A stretch of DNA of 56,328 bases from Sphingomonas sp. dw_22 (lineage in GTDB: Bacteria > Pseudomonadota > Alphaproteobacteria > Sphingomonadales > Sphingomonadaceae): contig NZ_JAAVVE010000026.1 in assembly GCF_018449795.1 (NCBI RefSeq), forward strand, positions 1 through 56,328, written 5' to 3'. This document shows, piece by piece, positions 7,885 through 17,047 of this stretch. The translations under genes and the position numbers were made by a program. The first letter of the stretch is position 1. Every line of letters starts with the position of its first letter. The notes under the pieces were generated by a model, which was not told the origin of the DNA, searched no databases, and saw only the letters and a program-made list of their open reading frames with translations.

Positions 7885-8643
7885 GCCGCTGCCGGTCATC
7901 GCCGCGGGCGTCGCGGTTTTGCCGGTGCGGCAGGCGCGGATCGCGCTCGGCTCGGGGCGCTCGCCCTCGGTGGCGAAGATGGCGAGATAGCCGCCCGCCG
8001 AGGGCATCGGCCGCATCGCGACCAGCCTGTATCCGACTGCGGCGAACTCGCATTTCAGCAGCTCGGGCGGGGTGCCGTGATTCTCGGTCGCCCGATCGGC
8101 ATCGACCACGATCACCTGGCCGTCCGGCGTGAGCGAGGGGCGCAGCCGCCACAGGAACTCATAGGGCGATTCGATCTCGTGATACATATGGACCATCAGC
8201 ACGCGATCGAAGCTGGCCTCGGGCAGGCGCGGATCGGCGGGCAGGCCCAGGCGCACGCTGACATTGTTGAGCCGCTCGCGCACCACGCGCGTCGCCAGCG
8301 CGTCGCGGACGTCGGGCACGATGTCCTCGGCCACCACCCGGCCCTTGTCGCCGACGCGCTGGGCAAGGCGGATCGTGTAATAGCCTTCGCCCGCGCCGAT
8401 ATCGGCGACGGTCATGCCCGGCTTGATCCCCGCCAGGCTCATCACCTGACCCGCCTCGTTCAGCCGGTCGCGCGATTCCTCGTTGGACCAGCGCGCCGAG
8501 ACGATCGTGGCGACGGGGCGGTCGGCGGCGGGGAAGCCGGTATGCGCCTCACGCTTCTCCTCGCGCGGACTGGCCGGGCCGCCGTCGCACGCCGCCAGCA
8601 GCAGCGTCGCGGCCAGGCCCAGGAACCGCGCGAGAGCGATCAA
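7876..8643 (-). CDS. Predicted lipoprotein SAM-dependent methyltransferase
   Basis: The 255-residue protein begins with a lipoprotein signal ([19 protein letters not shown]) followed by a class I methyltransferase fold. SAM-binding glycine motif VADIGAGEGYYTI lies at about 79-91, followed by VVAEDIVPD and FDRVLMVHMYHEI. It belongs to the COG4798-like predicted methyltransferases. An exported, lipid-anchored methyltransferase is odd because SAM is cytoplasmic. The start is TTG, overlapping the prfB stop as TTGA; the next Met would remove the signal and part of the fold. Substrate is unknown. Confidence 0.75.
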   Translation of the reverse strand: MIALARFLGLAATLLLAACDGGPASPREEKREAHTGFPAADRPVATIVSARWSNEESRDRLNEAGQVMSLAGIKPGMTVADIGAGEGYYTIRLAQRVGDKGRVVAEDIVPDVRDALATRVVRERLNNVSVRLGLPADPRLPEASFDRVLMVHMYHEIESPYEFLWRLRPSLTPDGQVIVVDADRATENHGTPPELLKCEFAAVGYRLVAMRPMPSAGGYLAIFATEGERPEPSAIRACRTGKTATPAAMTGSGSE

Positions 8644-9767
8644 TCGACGTCCTCCACTTCCACCGTCTCGCCGGTCACGCGCTGCGAGAGCGCGGCCGCC
8701 ATGAACGGATCGAGCGCGCCGTCGAGCACGTCGCCGGGCGCGGTCGAGGTGACGCCGGTGCGCAGATCCTTCACGAGCTGGTACGGCTGGAGGACGTAGC
8801 TGCGGATCTGGTGGCCCCAGCCGATATCGGTCTTGCTTGCGTTCTCGGCATTGGCGGCCTGCTCGCGGATCTGCAGCTCGCGCTCGTAGAGGCGGGCGCG
8901 GAGCTGGTTATAGGCCTCGGCCTTGTTCTTGTGCTGCGAGCGCTGGTTCTGGCACTGGACGACGATGCCGGTGGGGATGTGCGTGATGCGCACCGCCGAA
9001 TCGGTCGTGTTGATGTGCTGGCCGCCCGCGCCGGATGCGCGATAAGTGTCGATGCGCAGGTCGCTCTCGTTGTAATTGACCTCGATATCGTCGTCGATCA
9101 CCGGATAGACCCACACGCTGGAAAAGCTGGTGTGGCGCCGCGCCGCGCTGTCATAGGGCGAGATGCGCACCAGGCGGTGCACGCCGCTCTCGGTCTTGGC
9201 ATAGCCATAGGCGTTCTCGCCCTTGACCAGCAACGTCGCCGACTTGATCCCGGCCTGCTCGCCGGCATGGAAATCGATCAGCTCGACCTTCAGCCCATGG
9301 CGTTCGGCCCAGCGCGTGTACATGCGCTGGAGCATGCCGGCCCAGTCCTGGCTCTCGGTGCCGCCGGCGCCCGAGTTGATCTCGATATAGGTGTCGTTGG
9401 CGTCGGCCTCGCCCGAGAGCAGCGCCTTGACCTTGTCCACCTCGGCGCGTTCGGCGAGCGTGGCGAGCGCGGCGGTGCCTTCGCTCGCCATCTCCTCGTC
9501 GCCCTCGGCCTCGGCCATCTCGATCAGCTCGACGGTGTCGTTCAGCTCGGTCTCGATCGCCCGGGTCGCGGAGACCGCCTCGTCGAGGCGGCGGCGTTCG
9601 CGCATCACGTCCTGCGCCGCCTTCGCGTCGTTCCACAGCGTCGGATCCTCGACCCGCGCGTTCAGTTCGTCGAGCCGGCGCAGCGCACGGTCCCAATCGA
9701 GGAACCGGCGCAGCAGCGCCAGCGCGGCGTTGACCTTGTCGACATGTGCCTGCGCTTCGGCGCGCAT
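8640..9767 (-). CDS. prfB: Peptide chain release factor 2
   Basis: It recognises UGA/UAA stop codons and triggers peptidyl-tRNA hydrolysis. With the start [10 protein letters not shown] it is 375 residues; an upstream in-frame start adds 14 residues of poor character. The catalytic GGQ is in [18 protein letters not shown]. The codon-recognition tripeptide reads SPY (VRISPYDS) where E. coli RF2 has SPF. The gene is one continuous frame with no programmed frameshift. It lies downstream of mrcA with a 71-bp gap and overlaps the methyltransferase start. Confidence 0.95.
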   Translation of the reverse strand: MRAEAQAHVDKVNAALALLRRFLDWDRALRRLDELNARVEDPTLWNDAKAAQDVMRERRRLDEAVSATRAIETELNDTVELIEMAEAEGDEEMASEGTAALATLAERAEVDKVKALLSGEADANDTYIEINSGAGGTESQDWAGMLQRMYTRWAERHGLKVELIDFHAGEQAGIKSATLLVKGENAYGYAKTESGVHRLVRISPYDSAARRHTSFSSVWVYPVIDDDIEVNYNESDLRIDTYRASGAGGQHINTTDSAVRITHIPTGIVVQCQNQRSQHKNKAEAYNQLRARLYERELQIREQAANAENASKTDIGWGHQIRSYVLQPYQLVKDLRTGVTSTAPGDVLDGALDPFMAAALSQRVTGETVEVEDVD

Positions 9768-9838
9768 CGTAAACTCTCCAAAAACAAAATTCGTCGCCCA
9801 GGCGGGCATGGCATCAAGATAGGTACGGAGGCGGCGCG

Positions 9839-12349
9839 CTAGTAGATTCCGCCCTCACGTTGCAAGAAATCGCTGTCGCTCTGGGTTTCGGAGCGGGGCG
9901 TGGCCTTCTTCTCCACGGCCTTGGCATCGGCCTGCACCGCATCGTTTTCGCGGCGGCGGCGCTGCGGCTCGCTCTCGGGCTTGAAGGCTTCCCAGATCAC
10001 CGGCGACAGCGGATCGCTGGTCGGCCAGCTGCCCTGGACGGGCTTGCCGCTGGCGCGGTCGATGCGGACCATGCGGATGCCGGCGGGCGCGATGAAGGGG
10101 ATCTTCTCCATGTCCTTATAGGCGGGAATCGCGAATTCCTTGAAGATCGGCGCCGCGATCGTGCCGCCCTGGGCATAGCCGCCCAGATTGGTGGGGCTGT
10201 CATAGCCGATATAGAGACCCGCGAGCATCTGCGGGCTGCCGCCGACGAACCACACGTCGGTTGGGCCGGTGGAGGTGCCGGTCTTGCCCATCAGCGGGCG
10301 ATCGAGGTCGCGCAGCACGGTGGCGGTGCCGCGCTGGATCACGCCTTCGGTGATGTGGACGATCTGATAGGCGGAGAGCGGATCGACGATCTGGCGCGCG
10401 CGGACGATCGGGCGCGGCATCGGCGTGCCGTTCCAGTCGGGCGCGTTGCAGCCTTCGCAGGCGCGCCAGTTCTCGGGCCAGATCACTTCGCCACGGCGGT
10501 TCTGGACGAAATCGATCACCGTCGGGTTGAGCGCGCGGCCATGGTTGACCAGGATCGAATAGGCGTTGACCATCCGCATCACCGTCGTCTCGCCCGCGCC
10601 GAGCGCATAGGAGAGATAGGGCGGGAACTTGCCCTTCGACACGCCGATCCGCTGGATCATGTCGACGACGTGATCCATGCCGGTCTGGTTGGCGGCCTGG
10701 ACGGTCATCAGGTTGCGCGACTGCTCGATGCCCCAGCGCATCGTGTGCGGACCCGCCCCGCGCATGTTGCCGAAATTGCGGAAGCATTTCTGCCCCAGCC
10801 CCGCGCCCTGCCACACGCAGAACGGGCCGTCGACGATGATCGAGGCAGGGGTCATGCCCTGCTCCAGCGCGGCGGCATAGACGATCGGCTTGATCGTGGA
10901 GCCCGGCTGGCGCAGCGCCTGGGTGGCGCGGTTGAACGCCTGGATGCGCGAATCGAAGCCGCCCTGCATCGCCAGCACGCGGCCGGTGCGCGGATCCTCG
11001 ACCACCATGCCGCCCGATACCTTGGGCACGTTGCGCAGCGCCCAGGCGCCGCCCTCGGGCGCGACCGCGAGGATGTCGCCGGCCTCGATCGCGTCGAAGG
11101 CATGGCCGCCCTTGCCGCGGATCGGCATCGCCGCCGCATATTCGGGCAGGGTGCCGGTCGATCCGTCGTCGAAGCCGATCTGCCAGCCGGCGCCGCTCTG
11201 CTGGATCGCTATTCCCGCGCGCCAATCCTCGTAATCGACGCCGATATTGGTGTTGAGCAGCGCCTGTTGCCAGCTCGACTTGATCTCCGCCCGGCCGATC
11301 GACCCGCTCCAGCCACGGCCGCGATCATAGCGCAGCAGGCCGTCCCGAAGGGCTTTCTGCGCATATTCCTGGAGCTTGGGATCGAGCGAGGTGCGCACCC
11401 ACAGGCCGCCCGAATAGACGCTGTAGGGGCCGTCCTTGTCGGTCTCGCCGAACTTGTCGATGAGCTGGCGGCGGACCTCTTCCATATAATAGCCGCCGAC
11501 GCGCTCGAACTTCGGCGTCTGGCGCGGCACGGTGCCGAGCGGGGCGGCGACCGCGCCGTCATGCTGCGCCTGGTCGATAAAGCCGTTCTGGAGCATCTGG
11601 CCGAGCACCCAGTTGCGCCGATCGAGCGCGCGCTGGGTGTTGCGATCGGGATCGTAATTGGCCGGCCCCTTGGGCAGGATCGCCAGATAGGCCATTTGCG
11701 CCAGCGTGAGCTGGTCGAGCTCCTTGCCGAAATAGGCCTGGCTCGCTGCCTCGACGCCGCCGGCGTTGCGGCCGAGCTCGATCGAGTTGAGATAGAGCTC
11801 CATGATCTGCTGCTTGGTGAGCACGTCCTCCATGCGCCAGGCGAGGATGCCTTCCTTGAGCTTGCGCATATAGCTGCTCTCGTTGCCGACGAGCAGGTTC
11901 TTGGCCACCTGTTGGGTGATGGTGGAGGTGCCGCGCGGCGTCTCGCCGCTCACGATGCCCTGGAGGGTGGCGCGCACCAGGCCGGGGAAATCCAGGCCGT
12001 GATGCTCGAAGAAGGTGCGGTCCTCGGCGGCCATATAGGCCCTGACCAGCAGCGGCGGATATTCGGCATAGCTGAGCTGCACGCGCCGCTCGCGCGCATA
12101 GCTGTGGACCGGCAGGCCGTCGACCGAGCGCACATAGGTCGGCAGCGGCGGCTCATAGGTGCGCAGCTTGTCGATCGAGGGCAGGTTGCGCGCGACGAGC
12201 AGCCAGAGGAGGAACACCATCAGCCCGGCGAGCAGGGCGAGCACCGCCAGCACGCGGAACCACCAGCGCTTGCGCAGGCGCGCGAAGACGCCGCCGCCGG
12301 GCGCACGCTTGATCTTCAGATTTATGCTGGGGGTGTCATCGTCCGACAT
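9839..12349 (-). CDS. mrcA: Penicillin-binding protein 1A, bifunctional transglycosylase/transpeptidase
   Basis: This inner-membrane enzyme polymerises and cross-links peptidoglycan. It has 836 residues: a short cytoplasmic arm, one membrane segment (about 30-52), a transglycosylase domain with EDRTFFEHHGLD and STITQQVAKNLL, an OB-like region, and a transpeptidase domain with the SxxK serine in RQPGSTIKP and KTGTSTGPTDVWF. The C-terminus is charged. It follows the amidase gene, with repeat A in the gap, and precedes prfB, a conserved alphaproteobacterial order. Confidence 0.95.
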   Translation of the reverse strand: MSDDDTPSINLKIKRAPGGGVFARLRKRWWFRVLAVLALLAGLMVFLLWLLVARNLPSIDKLRTYEPPLPTYVRSVDGLPVHSYARERRVQLSYAEYPPLLVRAYMAAEDRTFFEHHGLDFPGLVRATLQGIVSGETPRGTSTITQQVAKNLLVGNESSYMRKLKEGILAWRMEDVLTKQQIMELYLNSIELGRNAGGVEAASQAYFGKELDQLTLAQMAYLAILPKGPANYDPDRNTQRALDRRNWVLGQMLQNGFIDQAQHDGAVAAPLGTVPRQTPKFERVGGYYMEEVRRQLIDKFGETDKDGPYSVYSGGLWVRTSLDPKLQEYAQKALRDGLLRYDRGRGWSGSIGRAEIKSSWQQALLNTNIGVDYEDWRAGIAIQQSGAGWQIGFDDGSTGTLPEYAAAMPIRGKGGHAFDAIEAGDILAVAPEGGAWALRNVPKVSGGMVVEDPRTGRVLAMQGGFDSRIQAFNRATQALRQPGSTIKPIVYAAALEQGMTPASIIVDGPFCVWQGAGLGQKCFRNFGNMRGAGPHTMRWGIEQSRNLMTVQAANQTGMDHVVDMIQRIGVSKGKFPPYLSYALGAGETTVMRMVNAYSILVNHGRALNPTVIDFVQNRRGEVIWPENWRACEGCNAPDWNGTPMPRPIVRARQIVDPLSAYQIVHITEGVIQRGTATVLRDLDRPLMGKTGTSTGPTDVWFVGGSPQMLAGLYIGYDSPTNLGGYAQGGTIAAPIFKEFAIPAYKDMEKIPFIAPAGIRMVRIDRASGKPVQGSWPTSDPLSPVIWEAFKPESEPQRRRRENDAVQADAKAVEKKATPRSETQSDSDFLQREGGIY

Positions 12350-12393
12350 GCGGAGCGCGGTTTAGCAAGATTCCGCCGGGATGCCAGCATCCT

Positions 12394-12498
12394 TAGCCCC
12401 TCCCCTTCAGGGGAGGGGTTGGGGTGGGGCAGTAATACGGCGCAGGTCTCGGTGAGACATCCCCCACCCCCGACCCCTCCCCTGAAGGGGAGGGGCTT
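12394..12498. repeat. Palindromic repeat family A, intergenic copy
   Basis: The same two-hairpin architecture as the copy inside ileS, with arms AGCCCCTCCCCTTCAGGGGA and its inverted complement, and a centre with GGTCTCGGTGAGAC. It fills almost the whole gap between the amidase stop and the mrcA start on the minus strand. A transcript through it would form a strong hairpin, which could attenuate or process the amidase-mrcA mRNA (inference). Confidence 0.9.
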
Positions 12499-12506
12499 TA
12501 AAGGCT

Positions 12507-13757
12507 CTACCGCGCAGCCAGCCGGGTTGCGAAATGGATCTCCACTGCCTTGCGCACGCTCTCGGCGACCTTCTTCCGCCCATCCTCGGATGCGAGGAAC
12601 TGTGCATCGTTCGCGTTGGAGATATAGCCGGTCTCGAACAGCACCGAGGGCATGTCGGGCGCCTTGAGCACCATCAGCGATGCCATGCGGTGATAATTGG
12701 CCTTGATCGGAATGAGCGGCTGCGCCTCGCGGCCGAGCAGCCGGGCGAAGCTGGCGGACATGTTCATCGTCTCGCGCTGCGTCAGGTCGATCAGGATCGA
12801 GGAAATGTCGGCATTCTGCGTCCCCAGATCGACGCCGGAGATCACGTCGGCCTTGTTCTCGCGCGCCGCCAGCCGCGCGGCCTCCTTGTCGGAGGCGACT
12901 TCGGAGAGCGTGTAGATCGTCGCCCCGGATGCGTCCTCATTCCCCGCGCTGTCGCAATGGATCGAGATGAACAGATCGGCCTTCAGCCGCCGGGCGATGC
13001 CATAGCGTTCCTGGAGCACCAGGAAGCGATCGTCCTCGCGGGTGAGCGCCACGCGCACCCGGCCCGAGGCGAGCAGCGCGTCCCGAATCGCCAGCGCGGT
13101 CTTGAGCGTCAGATCCTTCTCGCGCAGATCGCCCGAGGGCGAGACCGCGCCGGGATCATGGCCGCCATGGCCGGCGTCGATCACCACGAGCGGGCGGCTG
13201 GCATCGCCATAGACATGCGGCAGCGCCGTCGCCGGCAGGCGCGCCGGAATCGCCATCGACACGCTGTAGCCATGGCGTTTGGCAGGCTGGAGGAAGGTGA
13301 GCGGCGGCAGGAAGCTCAGCCGGCGCTCGGCCGCGGCGCGCGCGAAGCTGGCATCGTCGACGGTGCGCAGTTGCAGCGTGAGCGATCGCCCGTCGGGGCC
13401 GAAAGCGCCTTCGGTGACGATCGCGGGGCGGGCAAGGTCGAACACGATCCGCGCCCCGTCGCCGCCCTGCGCACCCTGGCGGATCGCCGCCACCGCGCCG
13501 CCGGCAAGCGCCTTCGCGCCCGGCGCGGCGCCCTGGATGTCGAGCGCGATGCGCTGCGGCGCGGCAAGCAGGAAGGCGCTGGCGTCGCGAACCGGCGCGT
13601 CGAAAGTAACCACGATGCGGTCGCCATGCACCCGCACGGTCTGCACCGCGCCCGCCCAGCTCGGAGCACCGGTCAGCCAGCCGGAGAGCAGGGCGAGCAG
13701 GAAGAGCACGCGCACGCTATGCCGTGCCTGCCGGCGAAGGGTCCAGCCAAAATCCAT
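12507..13757 (-). CDS. N-acetylmuramoyl-L-alanine amidase with AMIN domain
   Basis: This periplasmic zinc amidase cleaves the peptide stem from muramic acid, typically during septum splitting. The 416-residue protein has an N-terminal hydrophobic export signal (about 15-35), an AMIN domain (about 38-135) that usually binds peptidoglycan or the division site, and an Amidase_3 domain from about 187. Zinc and catalytic motifs are VVIDAGHGGHDPG, LREKDL, ISIHCDS and VLFETGYISN. A CtrA-like sequence lies about 80 bp upstream. It resembles AmiC; I leave the symbol blank because the family has several paralogues. Confidence 0.92.
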   Translation of the reverse strand: MDFGWTLRRQARHSVRVLFLLALLSGWLTGAPSWAGAVQTVRVHGDRIVVTFDAPVRDASAFLLAAPQRIALDIQGAAPGAKALAGGAVAAIRQGAQGGDGARIVFDLARPAIVTEGAFGPDGRSLTLQLRTVDDASFARAAAERRLSFLPPLTFLQPAKRHGYSVSMAIPARLPATALPHVYGDASRPLVVIDAGHGGHDPGAVSPSGDLREKDLTLKTALAIRDALLASGRVRVALTREDDRFLVLQERYGIARRLKADLFISIHCDSAGNEDASGATIYTLSEVASDKEAARLAARENKADVISGVDLGTQNADISSILIDLTQRETMNMSASFARLLGREAQPLIPIKANYHRMASLMVLKAPDMPSVLFETGYISNANDAQFLASEDGRKKVAESVRKAVEIHFATRLAAR

Positions 13758-14261
13758 TACGAAACCCGTCAGGTCAGAAAAATCCCAGGCGGGGCGGGAT
13801 AGGCAAATCCCTTCACATCGCGGTTAATATCCGTGGTTAACCCAATGCTAACCGGCGGGCGCATAGTGATGTGAAGTAAGGCGTCGCGGCGAAATCGTGC
13901 CGCCTGGACAACAAATTGCGTGAAAGCGGTGCCCCAGTTGCCGCATCGTGCGCGGGGTGCTACGCAGCTTGGGTTCCGGCCTTGTGCCGTAATGATACCG
14001 CGGCCACATTCGCCGCGACAGTTCAGGTTGACGCTCGCATGAGGCAATTTCCCTACCATCCGCATCGCCAGGCCTTCGCGGCCGGCGGCTGGATGGTGGC
14101 GGAGCAATCGGACCGCCGGTCCGTGCGTGCCCCTGCGGCAACGGCATCTTTCGAAACCTGCGAGACCGCAGCCGGCGTCGCCGGCCAAGGCCGCATTGCA
14201 TATCGCGCGCACGCGCCCCAGCCCTTCAGGGTCTCAGGCCGGCGCGCCTGGAGAAAACTAA
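13758..14261. promoter_or_regulatory. Divergent amidase/rne control region with long rne leader
   Basis: This 504-bp region separates divergent amidase and RNase E genes. No convincing coding sequence is present. A long 5' untranslated leader is usual for RNase E genes, which are often controlled by cleavage of their own leader mRNA. Here the last 60 bases carry short inverted pairs (CCCTTCAGGG; GGCGCGCC) before a GGAGAAAACTAA ribosome site. The amidase-proximal side carries the CtrA-like motif described separately. Confidence 0.5.
13835..13853 (-). promoter_or_regulatory. Candidate CtrA-binding site upstream of the amidase
   Basis: Read on the minus strand the sequence is GGTTAGCATTGGGTTAACC, that is TTAG-N7-TTAAC. 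The alphaproteobacterial CtrA consensus is TTAA-N7-TTAAC, so one base differs. It lies about 80 bp upstream of the amidase start, a sensible promoter position for a division gene. A further TTAA is at 13824-13827. Confidence 0.4.
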
Positions 14262-16946
14262 ATGACCATGCGTATGCTGATCGACGCACGCCACCGGGAG
14301 GAAACCCGCGTGGCCGTCGTCAAGGGAAACCGGATCGAGGAGTTTGATTTCGAGTCCGCCGAGCGCAAGCAGCTCAAGGGCAATATCTATCTGGCCAAGG
14401 TAACCCGGGTCGAGCCGTCGCTCCAGGCGGCGTTCGTCGATTACGGCGGCAATCGCCACGGCTTCCTGGCCTTCAGCGAAATCCATCCCGACTATTACCA
14501 GATCCCCAAGGAAGACCGCGACGCGCTGCTGGCCGAAGAGGCCGAGCATGCCGCGCAGGAAGCCGCGCTGCGCGACGAGGACGGCGACGACGATTCTTAT
14601 CACGACCATGATAATGAAGAGGGCGTCGAGGTTCTCGAGCGTCCGCATGACGACGAGGACGGTGACGGCGAGATCGCCGAGGGCGAGGAATCGTCCGAGG
14701 ACGGCGGCCGCGGTCGCGGGCGCCGCAAGCGCGGCGGCAATGGCGACGAGGCCGAGGCGCTGCGCCAGCGCCGCATGAACCTGCGCCGCCGCTACAAGAT
14801 CCAGGACGTGATCCGCCGCCGCCAGGTGCTGCTGGTCCAGGTCGTCAAGGAAGAGCGCGGCAACAAGGGCGCGGCGCTGACGACGTATCTGTCGCTCGCC
14901 GGCCGCTACTGCGTGCTGATGCCCAACACCGCCCATGGCGGCGGCATCTCGCGCAAGATCTCGTCGGCCGCGGACCGCAAGCGCCTCAAGGGCATCATGT
15001 CGGACCTCAAGCTGCCGCCGACGATGGGCTGCATCGTCCGCACCGCCGGGCTCCAGCGCACCAAGGTCGAGATCAAGCGCGACTTCGACTATCTGGCGCG
15101 CTTGTGGGACGGGATCCGCGAGACGACGCTGCAATCCTCCGCCCCCGCGCTCGTCTATGGCGACAGCGATCTGATGAAGCGGGCGATCCGCGACATCTAC
15201 AATCGCGACATCGACGAAGTGATCGTCGAGGGCGAGGAAGGCTATCGCCAGGCCAAGGACTTCATGAAGCTCCTGATGCCGAGCCATGCCCGCAAGGTGA
15301 AGCAATATGCCGATGCGGTGCCGTTGTTTCAGCGCGCCGGCGTCGAGGAGCAATTGTCGGCGATGTACCACCCGGTGGTGCAGCTCAAGTCCGGCGGCTA
15401 TCTGGTCATCAACCCGACCGAGGCCCTGGTCTCGATCGACATCAACTCCGGCCGCTCGACCCGCGAGCATTCGATCGAGCAGACCGCGACCCAGACCAAC
15501 CTCGAAGCCGCGCAGGAAATCGCCCGCCAGCTCCGCCTGCGCGACATGGCGGGCCTGGTCGTCATCGACTTCATCGACATGGATCACGGATCGAACGTCC
15601 GTAAGGTCGAGAAGGCGATGAAGGAGGCGCTCAAGAACGATCGCGCCCGCATCCAGGTCGGCCGCATCTCGGCCTTCGGCCTGATGGAGATGAGCCGCCA
15701 GCGCCTGCGTACCGGCGTGCTCGAAGCCTCGACTCGCCAGTGCCCGCATTGCGAAGGCACGGGTCTGGTCCGCACCGCTTCGTCGGCCGGCCTCTCGGCG
15801 CTGCGTCTCATCGAGGACGAGGCGGCGCGCGGCCGCGGCTCGCAGCTCACGCTGCGCGCCAGCCAGGAAGCGGCCTTCTACGTGCTCAACCGCAAGCGCG
15901 GCGAGCTGGCCGAGATCGAGGACCGCTATGGCGTGACGATCGAAGTCGCGCCCGATGGCGAGCTGGAAGGCGCGCGCATGTCGGTCGAGGCCTCGGGTCC
16001 GCCGCCGGCGCATGCGCCCCGGATCGAGCGGCTGATCGAAGAGCCCGAAGACGATTATGTCGAGGAGATCGACGAGGAAGAGGAAGAGGCGGAAGCCGAG
16101 GCCGAGACCTCGGAGCGTCCTTCGCGTCCCGAGCGCGAGGAAGGCGAGGGCGAGGGTCGTGGCAAGCGCCGCCGCCGCCGCCGCGGCCGTGGACGCGGCC
16201 GTCGCGACGATGAGGCCGGCGCAGAGGCTTCGGAAGTGTCCGAGGACGGTGTCGAAGCCGAAGTCGCCGAGCAGGAAGAGGGCGAGGAGCGTCCCGAGGG
16301 CGAGAGCGTCGAGGCGCGCGAGGACGGCGAGCGTGCGCGCAAGCGTCGCCGTCGCGGTCGCCGGGGCGGTCGCCGCGGCAATGCCGCCGAGGGCGAAGGC
16401 GCCGAGGGCGATGCCGAGCCGGTGAGCGAAGCCGCCGAAGCGGTCGAGCCGCAGGTCGAGGCCGAGCCGGTCGTGGAGGCGGCCGAGGAGCCCGCGCCCA
16501 AGCCCAAGCGCTCGCGCCGCAAGAAGGCCGATGCCGAAGCGCCCGCCGAGCCGGTCGCGGAAGCGGTGGTGGTGGAAGCCCCGGTCGTGGAAGCGGAAGC
16601 CCCCGTGGCCGAGGAGCCGGCGCCCAAGCCCAAGCGCTCGCGCCGCAAGAAGACCGATGCCGAAGCGCCTGCCGCCGAAGCCGAGGTCGTAGCTGCGCCC
16701 GAGCCCGTGGTCGCCGCCGAGGAGCCGGCGCCGAAGAAGCGTGGCGGTGGTCGCCGCAAGGCCGCCGCGGCTCCCGAGGCCGAGACGCTGACCGCCGAGC
16801 CCGTCGCCGAGACGGCGAGCGAGGCGATCGAGCAGGATCTCGTGCCCGCCGAGACCGCCGAGGCGCAGGCCGAAGCCTCCACCGATGGGACCGAGAGCGA
16901 TGGCACGCCGCGCCGCGGCTGGTGGCAGCGGACTTTCGGGGCGTGA
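14262..16946 (+). CDS. rne: Ribonuclease E/G family endoribonuclease
   Basis: The main mRNA-decay and rRNA-processing endonuclease, scaffold of the degradosome. The 894-residue protein has an S1 domain early (GNIYLAKVTRVEPSLQAAFV, RHGFLAFSEIH) interrupted by an acidic insertion (about 90-155). The catalytic core contains VSIDINSGRST and LVVIDFIDM, and the zinc-link is CPHCEGTG (about 493-500). The tail is a long Glu/Ala/Pro/Arg-rich region with two RSRRKK repeats and ends RRGWWQRTFGA, likely for RNA and partner binding. The start follows GGAGAAAACTAA; the Met codons at positions 3 and 5 are alternatives. Confidence 0.93.
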   Translation: MTMRMLIDARHREETRVAVVKGNRIEEFDFESAERKQLKGNIYLAKVTRVEPSLQAAFVDYGGNRHGFLAFSEIHPDYYQIPKEDRDALLAEEAEHAAQEAALRDEDGDDDSYHDHDNEEGVEVLERPHDDEDGDGEIAEGEESSEDGGRGRGRRKRGGNGDEAEALRQRRMNLRRRYKIQDVIRRRQVLLVQVVKEERGNKGAALTTYLSLAGRYCVLMPNTAHGGGISRKISSAADRKRLKGIMSDLKLPPTMGCIVRTAGLQRTKVEIKRDFDYLARLWDGIRETTLQSSAPALVYGDSDLMKRAIRDIYNRDIDEVIVEGEEGYRQAKDFMKLLMPSHARKVKQYADAVPLFQRAGVEEQLSAMYHPVVQLKSGGYLVINPTEALVSIDINSGRSTREHSIEQTATQTNLEAAQEIARQLRLRDMAGLVVIDFIDMDHGSNVRKVEKAMKEALKNDRARIQVGRISAFGLMEMSRQRLRTGVLEASTRQCPHCEGTGLVRTASSAGLSALRLIEDEAARGRGSQLTLRASQEAAFYVLNRKRGELAEIEDRYGVTIEVAPDGELEGARMSVEASGPPPAHAPRIERLIEEPEDDYVEEIDEEEEEAEAEAETSERPSRPEREEGEGEGRGKRRRRRRGRGRGRRDDEAGAEASEVSEDGVEAEVAEQEEGEERPEGESVEAREDGERARKRRRRGRRGGRRGNAAEGEGAEGDAEPVSEAAEAVEPQVEAEPVVEAAEEPAPKPKRSRRKKADAEAPAEPVAEAVVVEAPVVEAEAPVAEEPAPKPKRSRRKKTDAEAPAAEAEVVAAPEPVVAAEEPAPKKRGGGRRKAAAAPEAETLTAEPVAETASEAIEQDLVPAETAEAQAEASTDGTESDGTPRRGWWQRTFGA
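16494..16675 (+). repeat. Internal direct repeat in the rne tail
   Basis: A block of about 50 bases starting GCGCCCAAGCCCAAGCGCTC occurs at about 16494 and again at about 16620, almost identical. It encodes APKPKRSRRKK(A/T)DAEAPA twice in the disordered C-terminal region, with a third shortened APKKRGGGRRK after it. Such arginine-rich repeats in RNase E are usually RNA-binding and prone to length change. Confidence 0.85.
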
Positions 16947-16952
16947 CATGCC

Positions 16953-16983
16953 GGGAGCGCGCGGCCGGCCGCCGCGCGCTCCC
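16953..16983 (+). terminator. Possible terminator after rne
   Basis: Perfect 11-bp stem: GGGAGCGCGCG (16953-16963) pairs with CGCGCGCTCCC (16973-16983) across a 9-base loop, six bases after the rne stop. The U-tract is poor, so termination may be partial. Confidence 0.5.
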
Positions 16984-17047
16984 GAGCGTCTTCACGCCCG
17001 GTTCAGCGCCGGGCTAAGAGAGCGAACGGCCAAGGAGTCTTGAGTCG

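Noticed and set aside
8640..9809. Programmed frameshift in prfB
   Set aside because: The gene is one continuous frame from a normal start.
14226..16949. A 907-codon open frame antisense to rne, rich in Leu/Gly/Arg
   Set aside because: It mirrors the rne coding region almost exactly; high-GC codon bias leaves the opposite strand open. The product has no recognisable fold, and rne is unmistakable.
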